Below, in pieces: positions 10,482-22,030 of a stretch of 64,000 nucleotides of DNA (position 1 is its first letter; each line of letters starts with the position of its first letter). Under the pieces are notes generated by a model that worked only from the letters and a program-made list of their open reading frames with translations, was not told the DNA's origin and searched no databases. Source of the DNA: Gnetum montanum (Eukaryota > Streptophyta > Gnetopsida > Gnetales > Gnetaceae); assembly GCA_015680685.1 (NCBI GenBank), contig MNCI01029688.1, forward strand, positions 1,084,410-1,148,409, given 5' to 3'. The translations under genes and the position numbers were made by a program.

Positions 10482-12600
10482 TGAGTTCTAAATAGCCTTC
10501 AACATCAATCTTGAGCACACTAGCCATCTTGCCCACCCAACAAGAAACCAGGATTAACAACCCTACCAGTCCTGCTATGGCAAAGCCAACGCAATTCCGT
10601 AGGCTGTGTGGCCAAGACTTAGAGTATACTACACTAAATGATGAACAATATAACTTTATATGCACAAAGATCCAAGTAGGGCCATTTGTAGACCACTTAG
10701 ACATAGAAGCCAAACAAGGCTATGAGCTTATCCACTAGAATGAGTAGGAGTATGTCCCCTCCTCAATCAACTTCATCTCACTCACAAAACCCTACCATTG
10801 GATACTTGCCTAGCTCATTGGACCAAATGAGAATGAAGTAGGAACAAACTATGATGAGCCCCTATAGGGAGAGGATGACAAGTTCAAAGCTCATTTTGAG
10901 CATGAGGACTCCTTCCACACCGTCTTCTAGTGGATGACCCCTAGTCTAGCCCTCCTACAATCCTATTCACCTATCTTTCTTAAGACAGTCATAGCCCTAG
11001 CATTGTCTTCTAAGTTAACACTTATGATAGCAATGTGCCAAATGCTAGCATACACATCAAGATGTAGTACCTTTCATTAACTTACCCTTCATGGCACCAT
11101 CACAACCTATCTAGTTATCTCTACTAATATTTATCACACCTGCTCAACCTTACATTCACATAGTATATGTTTCTTAGCCCCAAAAAACTCAAGCACCATA
11201 CCTTCTACCTATCTCATTGGCACCCTTGCTAGTGGTCCAACCCATGCACACATGGCTTGCCCCAGTCACTATGCCCATAGCACAACCAATGTAGCATGCA
11301 CCTTGCATGATCTTGCAGCCTACAACTAGGTCATGGATCACACAACTAGCACAGCAGATGACATAACTAGTGTAGCCTACTAGAGCTTCCCAAAACCTAG
11401 ACCAAGCATTCCAACTAATCCAAACCTTGACAAAAGAGGTGAAGTGACTCAAGGCTACCTTTTCAAAAATAGTTAAAGTAGTTTCTTCTACCAGGATGAC
11501 CCCATAAGTCCTGCTATCCCACTACTGACTCTACCAACTGGGATCTAGCTATCCCAATTCACCAAGTAAAATAATGAAGGGGATGCCAACACATACCTAG
11601 TGATCTTTAAGTCTAAGTGCCTACTACTACAAGCATGGCCACATGCCATCATATGTGTTTTTGCAATGTAACGAACTAGCAAGATGCTAGACTAGTACCA
11701 TTCCTTACCCAGGGGCTCTATCTCCTCTCTAGAGGATCTTTTGAGCTAGTTCATGACATGCTTCAAGTACAACTTGAAGCCTAAAACCACTCTAGACCAA
11801 CTGATATAGATCAAGTAGGGCCACCTAAAGCCTATGTAAAAATTTATCCAACACTAGAGTGCCTCATTGGATGAAATTTGAGAGCCAATAGCCTAGACAC
11901 ACCTTCTAGCCATCCTTAAGGGTGTAGTTAATGACTTCATAAAGGAAAAACTATACTACCTAGCCCTGCAGTCTCTAACCCAAGCATTTGCCTAGACCAA
12001 GAGAATACAAGATGTAACTAAAGCCAGTAAGGACCCAACCTACATGGCCTACGTAAACCTACATGTGAATAAGGACAAGGACAAAGGGAAGAAAACTACA
12101 ACTATGTCAATTATGGCCAAAGAGCTAAAACAACCAACCTAAGGCCAATGGCCAAGCCACCTAAGGCCTCAACAAACAACAAAATTTCCAAACATAGAAC
12201 TATGAAAACTAACTAGCCCATATCATCAATGGTCACAATGCAAGCTACTCTAAGGCCTAATTTTTAGCACAAGGATCACTCCAAGTACACGCCACTACCA
12301 TTAAAACCTTTGGAACTATTAGATCAACTATTGAAGATTGGACATATCTAATACAAGTAGATGTTCAAAGATGCTTGCAAAAGACATGAAAGATATTGTG
12401 AGCTCCTAAGAAATCCTGCATTGGTAGCCTCAAATAAGCCCTTGGTCCCAAAACACTTTAGTTTGGATCAATTCTACCACTACCACTAGTTTCCTAGTCA
12501 AAACCTTGATTTTTGCAAAGCCCTATAGGATGACCTTCAACTAATGATTGATAGAGGTGAGTTGGTACTTGACATTGCTAACCTAGTTAGACCTTGGGAC
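10482..12600 (+). pseudogene. gag: C gag, heavily decayed
   Basis: Frame and order follow B's gag. Near the start is a segment DEQYNFICTKIQVG like B's TQEQYNFICMKIQDG, then EAKQGYELIH, then a poorly preserved low-complexity middle. The Retrotrans_gag core is at about 11600-11960: SLPRGSISSLEDLLS, FKYNLKPKTTLDQLI and KFIQ match B's LPQNSISPLEDLLHQF, FKYNLKPEATLDSLI and KFIQ. A degraded CHHC knuckle (ending DFCKAL) is at about 12470-12520. Many stops fall where B has Gln: for example B's IQVKQ is I-stop-IK-stop in C. The copy cannot make Gag protein. Confidence 0.8.
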
Positions 12601-12609
12601 TAATCTATG

Positions 12610-14142
12610 AGGGTGTACAAGGACCCTCTAAACACAAATGATGATAGCTACATCATAAATTCTATTAGCATCGATGAAAACCCTAAACCGATGTAGTGGC
12701 CATTTGTGGTTCATGTGTCCTCTAGTAGCCCAAGGGCCCCTTCAACCCCTATGGGTTTGAGGCCCCCTTTTGTTGTCAGAGTGAAACCTCAAGCACCTAT
12801 AATGTCCTTCATGGTTAGGATCCCATAGCATGTCACAACAACAATAGTCCAACCACCCTTTGTTGTCAGGGTTCCACAACATGCTGACTCCTCACCTACC
12901 TAGAGTATACTAGTGGAAAACACATCAATCCCTTCCTATACAATGGCCAATCCTACTAGAAACATTAATAGACCCTCTAGGTGGCAACCCAAGTGACCAA
13001 ACAAGCATCTCATAGATAGGATGATTAGGCAACATCAAGAGCAAATAGCACTCAGGCTGCTAAAATCAGTCCCTCTATTTGTGATCCCCATGGCCAAAAT
13101 AACTAAAGAGGCCACCACTAGCAAATCACAACCAAGCACTAAAGCCTCTACACAAGCTAAGTCAATAAAGCCCAAGTCATCTCCCTATGAAATCTATCTC
13201 TTAATATGTATGGAAGAATTCAAAGCCAATAAAAATGCAATTGATGCTAAAGACTTCATGGATGCTTTACCCCAGGTTAAGCAAACACTAAAGTGAAAGA
13301 ACATATTGTTAAGCTTATATGACTTGATCATGACCTCATCTACCCACAATGAAGCACTAATATAGATGTTGACCTCCATTCTTGTCATGGAGGACATCCC
13401 TGTAGATGAGAACTCCATCAATGTAGTGATGTTGCCTTTTGCACTAGAGGAATTGAGCTCCACAGCCCTTGTGTTTCATGATGAGGTAATTAAGGTCAGC
13501 CTTGAGAATGGTGAGGTCATAACCACCTCCATGTTAATCCCTATATATGTCAGGAAATGCAAGATTTGGATGGTGCACATCGACAATAGTGCAGCAACAA
13601 ATGTTATCCCATACACTGTCATGAATAAGTTAGGCCTCACTAACTAAATCAAGCTAAAGAAAATCACATATCTAAAGTTCTTTAGCAGGTCATGCATCAT
13701 CGTTAAGGGTACCATCACAATAGCCTTCGTGGTAGGGAAGTAATTCCCCATCACCATCAAATTCATCATCATAGAAGAGATGTCTGGATTTAACCTAATA
13801 TTAGGCAAGCCTTGGCTAGCCTAGCTATGAGCTATCTCCTCCTTGATTCATCAAGAAATCCACCTTCTATACAAAGGTGGTGAAGTTATCATCCATGAAG
13901 ATAACATCACCACTCCAACTATCAACAACATAGATATGGAGCAAGGGTTAGAGGTCAAATTCCTTGATAACACACCTTCAATAAATAATGAAACACATGA
14001 GGTAGATTCACCTAAAGAGGTAGTAGAAGCCACTAACCTCCTAGAGGACACCTTGTGGGTAGAATTGCCCTTCAATGTAGTGAGAAAGGATCAGGAAGAC
14101 TACCAAATAGTACAATCTAGGCCCTATGCACCCCTTAACTAA
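12610..14142 (+). pseudogene. pol: C proline-rich spacer and aspartic protease
   Basis: 12610-12960 encodes three to four copies of a PPFVVRV-type repeat (B has the like RPYVIQIP and KSYVVHVP). After a Lys/Ser/Thr-rich part (13020-13300) the retropepsin domain starts: MLTSILVMEDIPVDENSINVVM equals B's MLTSIPVSEDLPPNEPSIHAVM in shortened view, then VHIDNSAATNVIPYTVMNKLGL carries the active-site position. The active-site triplet, DDG in B, is DNS here, so catalysis would be lost even without stops. NLILGKPWLA is the conserved C-terminal motif. The tail LWVELPFNVV corresponds to B's PWAELPFNVI. Retropepsin would cleave the element polyprotein. Confidence 0.8.
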
Positions 14143-14448
14143 CATTGAGTTAGGAAGCAACTAAGTAGCTAAGGTGCCTTCTCAATTTGAAAGTGCACTA
14201 GGAATCCACTTGCTATTTGCTTCCCTACACCTTGCATCCTACTTCCCATTTACATTGTATTAGCACTATAACATATTATTTGCATTCAATTTAATTACAT
14301 AGCTTACAATCTACTTTGTGTATGCATTCAGTAGCTTAGTTTACATTTCTACCATTGTTGCTTTAATGCATTTACTTTCATGCATAAAAAACATCAAAAT
14401 GCATAAAAATCATAAAAGTTAAAATTACAAAAATAAGAGGTAGCAATA

Positions 14449-14770
14449 TATGATCCACCATGGCCTTAAATTGGGAATGTGTGGCCCACCATGGCCTTAA
14501 ACTAGTGACCTGTGATCCACCATGGCCTTAAGCTAGCAACTCATAGCCTAGAATGGCCTCAAACTACCATTCTCAAATCCCCTTATAGTGGCCTAAAATG
14601 GTCTTAAACTACCCCCCTTAATCCTATTGACAAGGCTTCAAATGGACTTAAACTAATGGCCTTAAACTATTGCCTTTAATCACATCACAGTGGCTCGAAA
14701 TGGCCTTAAACTAGCATCAACCCTTCCACCATGGCCTTAAACTAGCATGGGGCTTGCAATGGCCTAGTCA
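14449..14770 (+). repeat. C minisatellite after protease: CATGGCCTTAAACTAGCA type
   Basis: About ten diverged units of 30-40 bases centred on GGCCTTAAACTA. The same core occurs after protease in B (27368-27550), before RT in B and after integrase in C and D, always in the same orientation relative to the element's sense strand. Confidence 0.85.
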
Positions 14771-15001
14771 CACTATTTTCACATAGTCCTAACTTAGCAC
14801 ATTAACTCATCGTGTTATAAGCATAGCAAGCACATAGCAAATACCAATAAAAATAAAAGTTTACACATAACACATTATATATAGCAAATGCATTCTTTAG
14901 ATGTCATATGATTATCAGTACATAAAATGAATAGCATCATGTGGCAAAAAGATAGCAAAAATAGCAAAAGTGCCCAATAGCAAGGGTACATCTAATCATG
15001 C
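14771..15001. other. C spacer, AT-rich, nothing recognised
   Basis: Repeated words ATAGCA and CATAAAA between the TTAAACTA repeats and the antisense exon. No coding signal on either strand. Confidence 0.5.
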
Positions 15002-15388
15002 TCAACTAGTGGTGCTAGGTGGGGGTGGAGGTTCTTCTTTCTCCACCATGTCGCTAAGGCCTACAGAATCACCAGGTACCTGTCACCATAACCATAGAAA
15101 AAATATGTAATTACTAAGAAAATATGCACTACACAAGCTAACCCAAAACATGCAAGAAATTTCAAAAAATAATTTTCTAAAAAAAAGAAAAACAAACATG
15201 CCTTGGCACTAATTGTCCTCATGGCCCCTATAGCTATGTTGTAGGGGGCAATCATCCTCGTGGCCCTTACGGTGTTCCACTAGGTGCGATAACTCTCATG
15301 CCTTTCCAGCACGTAATGCACTTGGCTCATGCATTGTGCCAAAGATGTAGAAATTTTTTTTCAAAAATGTAGGGACAAACCCTTGCCA
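15002..15388 (-). pseudogene. C antisense gene, 3' end (last exon and preceding exon)
   Basis: On the minus strand a short last exon (15079-15002, 26 codons) follows a CAG acceptor and ends with an acidic, proline-rich tail VEKEEPPPPPSTTS and a stop. This resembles the acidic last exon of B's antisense gene (EELEDQAPPGFDA). Upstream (15350-15230, minus) a short frame with MSQVHYVLERHES is possibly helical. The gene is cut at 15389 by element B and would continue in the minus direction from 33840. Direct sequence homology with B's gene is not shown; placement and tail character are the evidence. Confidence 0.45.
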
Positions 15389-15393
15389 CACTC
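15389..15393. repeat. Target-site duplication of B, left copy (CACTC)
   Basis: CACTC directly precedes the LTR edge TGTACT and is repeated exactly at 33835-33839 after the other LTR edge. Five bases is the usual gypsy target duplication. Confidence 0.92.
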
Positions 15394-16766
15394 TGTACTG
15401 TCTAAAATAGTCGATGCCTGGCTGGAATGAAAAAGACACTGAGAGATCAACAGACAGACATAGAAGACCCTACCTTTGCTTGAGGACAAGCTGGAATTGA
15501 TGAAGGTAGAGTACCTTGGGTGGTCCGCACGCAGATCAGATAAGGATATCCCCAAACATATGCCAATATTCGATATGTCAGGTTATACGTAAATGGTATG
15601 ATAAATGTAAATCAGAACACCAGCGTGTAGGAATGTAAACAAGAGAGAAAGAAATACGGATGAAAACTGTGACAAATCTTAGCCAAAAATGCAGCAATAT
15701 TATTTCATACTAAAAATTACAATGCACCGGTCTAGACACAATTGTGAATTTGACACAAGGTGGACGAAGAGCCCCGATGGATGCAGAGGGGTGATGGTAT
15801 GCTGGCTTGGGCTATAAGCACAGTGTGAAGACTATGTGCTCAATGTGCAGGGTAGTAGTCTAGCATGCAGGATGGGTGTTCTCGATGCTCTAAGTGTGGA
15901 TTGCCCAGATTTCTACCCAGATTCTTTCCAGTTTTCCAACCCCTATCTGGTCAAAAATATGGGTTTTTGTACAAGTTTGGGCATTAAATACAAATCTGAG
16001 ATGGGATGATTGGCTGTGGAACACTAGAATTTCAGATCAAGTTACATGTGGAGTGTTGATTAAGTACAACAAAATGAAATTTTACAAGTGTACAACGTGA
16101 ACCATGCTGGCGTGTACACGCTAGGCGTATAGACTCCACATGCTAGACAGCGTATGGGTAAGCATGAAGAATTTTTGATCAAATTTCAAACTGTGAAGCT
16201 AGTTTTGAGGATGGATCTAGATGCCTAATGTCCTGAGGATGCTGCTTATCAATTTTTGGCTCATTTGACCTTGATTTGATAGGGTTTTATGAGGCTCCAA
16301 AAGTGTACACGTTGGGCATACATGCTGGGTGTACACGTTGGGCGTGCAGGGCATGCAGGCCAGTGTATAGGCATGAAAGTGCCACTTTTCAAGGTCACAA
16401 CTTGATTTTTTGGAGTCCAAGATGATGTTTGATAGTTTCCCTACCTTTGGGAGTTGATTGCCTGTGAAAATCATGCTTTGAGTGTATATTTTGGCCTGCC
16501 TATGATTGTCATACACTGGGCATGCACGTTGGGCGTACAAGATGCATACTTAGTGAAAACCAAGTCTTTTGAGCTCAATATTTTCTAGGTTTGATGCCGG
16601 ATGTCATCATAGTCTTCTGTGGATCCCAGGGGACCTTTTCTTGTTCAGTTTGACTCTGTTTGATGTTGTTTTTGAGGTTCGCAAGCTTCGGTCATGATGG
16701 GGAGCATCATGACTTAGTTTGATTCTTGTTGGAGAAGTGCTAAGCTCAGAATTTTGTGGTGTTTCA
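15394..16766 (-). repeat. B 3' LTR, 1373 bp
   Basis: In element sense it starts TGAAACACCAC at 16766 and ends GACAGTACA at 15394. It aligns end to end with 32462-33834. U3 (16560 to 16090) carries an array of GTGTACACGYTGGGCGT-like words, including palindromic GTGTACAC. A TATA-like TGTATTTAATG on the minus strand lies near 15985. Confidence 0.93.
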
Positions 16767-16778
16767 TTGGCCCCTCTT
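16767..16778 (-). promoter_or_regulatory. B polypurine tract
   Basis: Minus strand AAAGAGGGGCCAA abuts the 3' LTR. The same tract precedes the 3' LTR of C, and D has AAAAAAGAAGGGCCAT. It primes plus-strand DNA synthesis. Confidence 0.85.
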
Positions 16779-16820
16779 TGTTGATGCTTGGAGGAATCAA
16801 CCCGAGAAGTGTCGATAAAG
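16776..16820 (-). repeat. B stem-loop before the polypurine tract
   Basis: Arms 16776-16789 and 16807-16820 pair imperfectly around a loop that in element sense reads TCTCGGGTTGATTCCTCC. C and D have a hairpin with nearly the same loop at the same place. Confidence 0.6.
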
Positions 16821-17865
16821 AAGTACAAAACACCACAAGCAACTTGGTAGAAATATTGTCCTTTGGCACTGGGCTAGATGTCATCGCACCATGTTCAGTA
16901 GTACATGGGATTGGGAAAATGAAGTTTGTAGCTGGATAGGGAAATGGAAATTGTGGAGATTGGGAACTGATCAAGGGATTGTGCATGGTGAAGGGGATTC
17001 TCTGGTATGTATACAGGTCATGTTGATCCTTGTCAATAGCCATTGTCTAGCAGACTTGGAACCAAGACATAAGGTGTACGTCCTTTAGCAGAACAAGACT
17101 CTTGTTTAGTATTTAAGAGGACTTGTTGGCACAACCAAAGCCACGTGATGATGTTTTGTGTTCTTTGGAGGAATAGGGCCTCTATTTAGTGTTAAAGGGG
17201 ACCTATTTCCAGAGAGCTAAAGCCATGCAATGAGATGTTACTTGAGCATTTGAGACATGAGTACATGCTTCCAAGATAACTGCCTTCTCGTCTGGGGCTT
17301 GTATGGGAAGTGCCAAGGGTCTTATGTTTCTTGATGGCTTTTTTGCTCTCTTTTTTTGTGAAGAGCTTTGTTTTGATCTTGTACTCATGCTTAAGTTCCA
17401 TGTTGTGTGTTGCAATTGCTTAAACGTGTTGCAATGTGCAACAGTGTGTTCAAAGTTTTGGGTGTACTAGGTGTATCAGGGGTGTAGCTGAGTAGAGTAT
17501 GTTGAGGAATAGATGGGAAATGTAACAGGAAATGGAGATGTACTAGTGAATGGCTTGATTAACTTGGTTACGTGTGTTAGGAACAATATGGTACCTTGCT
17601 GCTGTGACAAAGTGCATTCTCGTACGAACACCTCTGAGTGTCATCCTACAAACACAACTCCAAGAAGACAAGAAAACCATGAGTGAGTGAGTAAGCTTAG
17701 ACTGAGAAAATAAAGGCACTAGATAAGATTTCAGGAATTGAATATGCATGGCACCAATGTTGTCAAGATGAACTGATGATGAACGAGGCAATGGCTCTGA
17801 TGAGGTTCAAATACAGCTACATACCAAGAGGCTAGAGATGAATCTACCAGGTTATAGTTGTAGCA
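16821..17865 (-). other. B 3' untranslated region
   Basis: No reading frame of note. A diverged tandem duplication of about 105 bp covers roughly 17085-17250: CTTGTTTAGTATTTAAGAGG and CTCTATTTAGTGTTAAAGGG are matching segments, each followed by AAAGCCA. Confidence 0.5.
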
Positions 17866-18068
17866 GATTGTCGTGGGTTAGTTTTATGTCATAATCCATT
17901 GGACGTTTCTAGTTTAGTGTCGTAGCAGATGGTACATTACTAGTTTATAGTCTTGGCAGACTGTGGAGAGGCAAACTAGTTTATAGTCTTAGCGGACTCC
18001 GGTGAACGAAACTGTGGTAGTTTAATGTCATACCAGATGGGTGATAGTTTATTGTCATTGCAGATGAT
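17866..18068 (-). repeat. B minisatellite after integrase, irregular part
   Basis: Five to six diverged units on the plus strand of the form TAGTTTATAGTCNTAGCAGA. In element sense the core is TAAACTA, related to the TTAAACTA repeats at the other module borders. Confidence 0.75.
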
Positions 18069-18290
18069 CTGTGGTATCAGTTTACCATCATGATTCTAGG
18101 ATGTTCTGTGGTATCAGTTTACTATCATGATTCCAGGATGTTCTGTGGTATTAGTTTACCATCATGATTCCAGGACATTCTATGGTATCAGTTTACCATC
18201 ATGATTCCAGGATGTTCTATGGTATCAGTTTACCGTCATGATTCCAGGATGTTCTGTGGTATCAGTTTACCATCATGATTCCAGGACGTT
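18069..18290 (-). repeat. B 37-bp tandem repeat, six copies
   Basis: Six copies in register, unit length 37, with the plus-strand core GGTATCAGTTTACCATCATG. Copies differ at only a few positions. In element sense the core reads GGTAAACTGATACC, a variant of the TTAAACTA family and itself nearly palindromic. Confidence 0.92.
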
Positions 18291-18309
18291 CTCATACCTG
18301 ATTTTATGC

Positions 18310-19689
18310 TCAAATGTAGAACGGTTTCAAGTACAAGTGGTTTGTTGAGTGTGCAAGCTCATTCCCTTCCATGTTAGCTAGTTTAAATGCTCCATTGTCA
18401 TATGCTTTGACTACCAAGTAGGACCCTTCCCAGTTGGCTACAAACTTGTCCACATGTTCACAGACCACCTTAAGTACAAGGTTGCCTTCTTTGATCGAGC
18501 GCTTGTGAATGTCATGTTGATAGTGTCGTCATTGTTGTTTATAATACCACTCGATCTGATCGAGCACACGTGTATGTTCCTCTTCCACTGAGTCTAAGTT
18601 AACAACACGCAAGTCATTGTTTTGACCCTCATCGAGGAGTCCAAAGAGTGTGATCCTTAAGGATGGTACCTGCAACTCCAAGGGTAAAATAACTTCTGAA
18701 CCATAAACAAGACTATATGGCATTTTACTTGTGGAAGTCCGATGCATAGTGTGATAAGCCCATAACGCATATACCAACTATTCATGCCATTTTCTCTTGC
18801 TCTGTGTAAGCATCTTCTTTAGCACTGAGATGAAAATCTTGTTCATAGCTTCGGCTTGCCCATTACTCTGGGGGTAATAAGGAGGTGAGAGAAAATGTTT
18901 AATGCCTAAGCTGTCACAGAAGGTTTTTATTTCGACACTATTGAATTAAGGTCCATTATCAGTAATGATGGTCATCGGGATGCCAAAGTAGGTTACAATG
19001 TTTTCCAGGATAAAGCTTCATACTTGTTTCGATGCAGTCTTTCTGAGGGGGATAGCTTCCACCCATTTTGTGAAATATTTAGTTGCAATTATGATGAAGC
19101 TATGCCCCACTGAAGATGGGGGAGTTATTGGTCCAATGATGTCTAACCCCCATTTCTGGAAAGGCCATGTGATTTGAGCTGTATGCAATCCATTATGTGG
19201 GACATGTATGAGATTACCATGCTTTTGACACGTATCACACATTTTGACCTTGGAGACACAGTCGTACTCCATGTGTAACCAATAGTACCCTAAATGCCTT
19301 ATTTTGATTACCATTTCTTTGGGTGCTATGTGCCCTCCATAGAGTCCTTCGTGTACTTGCTCCACAATGGTCTGGCCATTAGTGCTACTAACGCACATTA
19401 AGAAGATACCTTCGTAGGATCTACAACACAACGTGTCACCTACTAATGCAAACTATCGAGAACGTTTTCGTACTGCGTCCTTTTGTGCATTTTTTAGATG
19501 TCACGGAGTTTCACCGTGTAGAAGGTACTCTTTTATGTCATCATACCATTCTACTGTGTGTGTTGTACTAACTGATGTAATTGGTGATTCATCGGGAGTA
19601 TCAGTTATGGGTTTAGCACAACTGATTATAGAACTAGGTAATGTGTGTAACATCTTTGGTGCTTAGTTTAGGGCTAACGTAGCTAGTGC
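18310..19689 (-). pseudogene. pol: B integrase with upstream linker
   Basis: Linker with EWYDDIKEYLLHGETP (19560 region), then zinc-binding module VEQVHEGLYGGHI, LGYYWLHM, CDTCQKHG. Core: first Asp in FQKWGLDIIGPI, second in IITDNGP, Glu in NGQAEAMNK, so all three catalytic residues are kept. C-terminal part: WHE.LVYALWAYHTMHRT, LVYGSEVILPLELQVPSL, WEGSYLVVKAYDNGAFKL, and HLYLKPFYI followed by the natural stop at 18312-18310. A few stops and a frameshift near 18780-19020 break it. It joins the archaeal-type RNase H upstream, as in Tat elements. Confidence 0.92.
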
Positions 19690-20139
19690 ATCTACAATGG
19701 TGTTATCATTTCTATAAACATGTTGTACATCTATGTTTTCAAATCACTTCAGCAAATGCTTAGTCAAATCACAGTATGGTTGTAAGTGCTGTACTTTGCA
19801 TGCGTAAACGTCAGTGACTTGATTTAGAACTAACTGTGAGTCACCTCTGACTACGAGTCATGTGATGTCGAAAGCAAGTGCTACTATGAGACCTCTAAGG
19901 AGACCTTCGTACTCTGCTACGTTGTTGGTATAGTAAAAATTGAAACGATAAGCAAAGGGTTGGATCTCCCCAGAGGGATAGGTGATGACAGCAGCAGCAC
20001 TTCCCCCTCGGGAGGTGGATGCTCCATCAAAATTCAAGATGGCATCATAGTTATTAGGTACTATGTCTATTGCGCTCACATTTTCATCTGGGAACTCTAG
20101 CTCTATTGTCTCTTGATCATACATTGGTGATATAGTCAT
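19690..20139 (-). pseudogene. pol: B archaeal-type (second) RNase H
   Basis: YDAILNFDGASTSRGGSAAA holds the first Asp, NNVAEYEGLLRGL the Glu, VRGDSQLVLNQV the second Asp and IVDALATLA the last Asp, in the order of an RNase HI fold. This second RNase H between the RT-linked one and the integrase is known from Tat/Ogre elements and is the strongest clade marker in the window. One stop (near 19857) interrupts it. It would remove RNA from RNA/DNA hybrids during reverse transcription. Confidence 0.88.
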
Positions 20140-20548
20140 TTGAGTTGCTATAGCTTGACCCTTAACTAATGACTACGCTATGTAGTGTAGGTCAAACTCA
20201 GCTATCATGGCTTTCCAGCGAGCTATCTTACTTGATTCGTAGAGGTTTCCCGTGATGGCTTTGAGTACATTATCCTTGCAAATTATATTGACTTGGTTGC
20301 AAAAGAAATAATGTCGCCATTTCTTAAAGGAAAAGATAAGGGCTAAACATGACCCCTCCACCTCTTTGTACTTCTTCTCATGGGCTACTAATGCATGGCT
20401 TAAATAATAAACAAGAAATTTAGTTCCATCATCTCGTTTCTGGCAAAGCATAGACACGCTGGATGAATCCAAAGTGGCTAGGTATATATAGAATGGTTTG
20501 TTATTCTAAGGTGGGTATACTGTCGGCAGTTGAACAAGTGTCGTTTTA
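20140..20548 (-). pseudogene. pol: B RT-linked RNase H
   Basis: Segments VSMLCQKRDDGTKFLVYYLS, HEKKYKEVEGSCLALIFSFK and KWRHYFF, followed by ARWKAMIAEFDLHYIA, match the RNase_H-like connection of gypsy polymerases. It is continuous with RT upstream apart from a few stops (about 20500). In Tat elements this domain is usually catalytically weakened and partnered by the second RNase H, as here. Confidence 0.85.
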
Positions 20549-21938
20549 ATGTCATCAAATGCTTCTTCTCACTATGAAGTCCATTCAAAATGGACGTTCT
20601 TGCGTAGTAAGTGGTTCATAGGTTTCAACTTGTCCATCAACTTTTCTATGAAATGCCTGATGAACTGTAGTCTACCTTGTAGACCTCAGATTTCGGTGAG
20701 GTTTCTTGGTGGTTTCAAATTGGTGATAGCCTTAACCTTGTCCGAATCTACTTGTATTCCTATTTCTGATACTACAAAACCTAGCATTTTGCCTATTTTT
20801 ATCCCAAAGACACATTTCTTTGGGTTGAGCCTAAGTTCATATTTTAGAAAATGTTTTAAAACCAAATCTAAGTCTTGTATGTGTTCCTTTGGTGTTTTTG
20901 ATTTAACTACGATGTCATCCACATAATCATTGAGCGAATGAAGTATGTAATTGCTAAAACTGAATGTCATTACTCTTTGATATGTGGCACTGACATTCTT
21001 CAAGCCGAATGACATCATTGTATAACAAAAGGTACCCCATGGTGTCATGAAGGTTGTCCTGAGCTAATGTTCTAGGTTAATCCGTATCTGGTTATATCCT
21101 GAAAAGCCATCCATAAAAGACAACAAAGTGTGCCCTGTAGTTGAGTCAACAAGTTGATCAATGCTTGGTAGCAGGAAGTCATCCTTTATGGTTGCAATGT
21201 TGAGATCCCGGAAGTCTATGCATAGGCGAATGCTTCCGTTCTTCTTTGGGACTATAACCATGTTAGACACCCAATCAGCATAGTCAACAACCCAATGAAA
21301 CCAGTTTGATAAAGCTTAGTAATCTCATTGTGAACTGCCAGTGCTACCTCAGGTTTGACCTTGCGTGCTTTCTGCTTCACTGGTCTTAACTTGGGATCAA
21401 GTATAATGTTGTGTTGGACAATGCGAGGATCTAGTCCAGGCATGTCATTGTAAGACCAATCAAATGCTTTCATGTTTTCTCGAAGTAGGTGTTCCATGTC
21501 CTTGGCAAGTTGAGGTTGTAATAGTGTGCTTAATTTTAATACCTTAACTTCACCATCAGGCATAGTTATGTGGGTTTCAATTAAGGGGTCTTTAGTGATG
21601 CTATCAGCTTCTATGTCTAGAGATCTTGTCATATCTTCATAGTTGTCTAATGTTTGTTGCATTGAGGTTATAAATGTGTCATTTTTTGGTGGACCTAAGT
21701 TGATAGAATTTATGTTGACTTCTCTTGTGATCTTTCCGTATGGTCCTTCAATGGTCAACGGTGTGACTAGATGTTTGCAATCCATCGTGCTTGCTCCTGC
21801 TAATAAACAGGGAGCAAAGTGAGCAAGGGGGGTTGTTATGCTCTCCAAGCAATGTAACTCATGTATACGTTTGACAGTGACTAAGGTATGCGGTGGTAGT
21901 TTATTATCGTATCTAGAGGTATGGTAGTTTAGGGCCAT
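20549..21938 (-). pseudogene. pol: B reverse transcriptase
   Basis: N-terminal part (21938-21300) includes FDWSYNDMPGLDPRIVQHN and PVKQKARKVKPEVALAVHNE. The fingers and palm follow: VPKKNGSIRLCIDFRDLN, FMDGFSGYNQIRI (first catalytic Asp as MDGFSGY), MMSFGLKNVSATYQR, and YVDDIVVKSKT with the intact YVDD box at about 20905. Then PKKCVFGIKIGKMLGFVVS and the thumb. Breaks: one frameshift near 21265 and stops near 21063 and 20685. Upstream at 21940-22020 lie the TTTAAGGCC repeats instead of protease, since the antisense gene separates the two. Confidence 0.93.
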
Positions 21939-22030
21939 ACCAGGTCTTACCTATTAGTTTATAGTCATAATGGATTGATCATGGTAGTTTAAGGCCTTAC
22001 CGGGTCATGGTGTTCATTTACGATGTCTGG
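21890..22030 (-). repeat. B repeats before RT (TAGTTTAAGGCC type)
   Basis: Three to four plus-strand units such as GGTAGTTTAGGGCCATACC and GGTAGTTTAAGGCCTTACC. In element sense the core is GGCCTTAAACTACC, as after the protease. The first units overlap the region where the RT frame begins. Confidence 0.75.

Noticed and set aside
14449-14770. Regular short repeats as a CRISPR-like array
   Set aside because: Units diverge and spacers are not unique; the setting is a plant retroelement.
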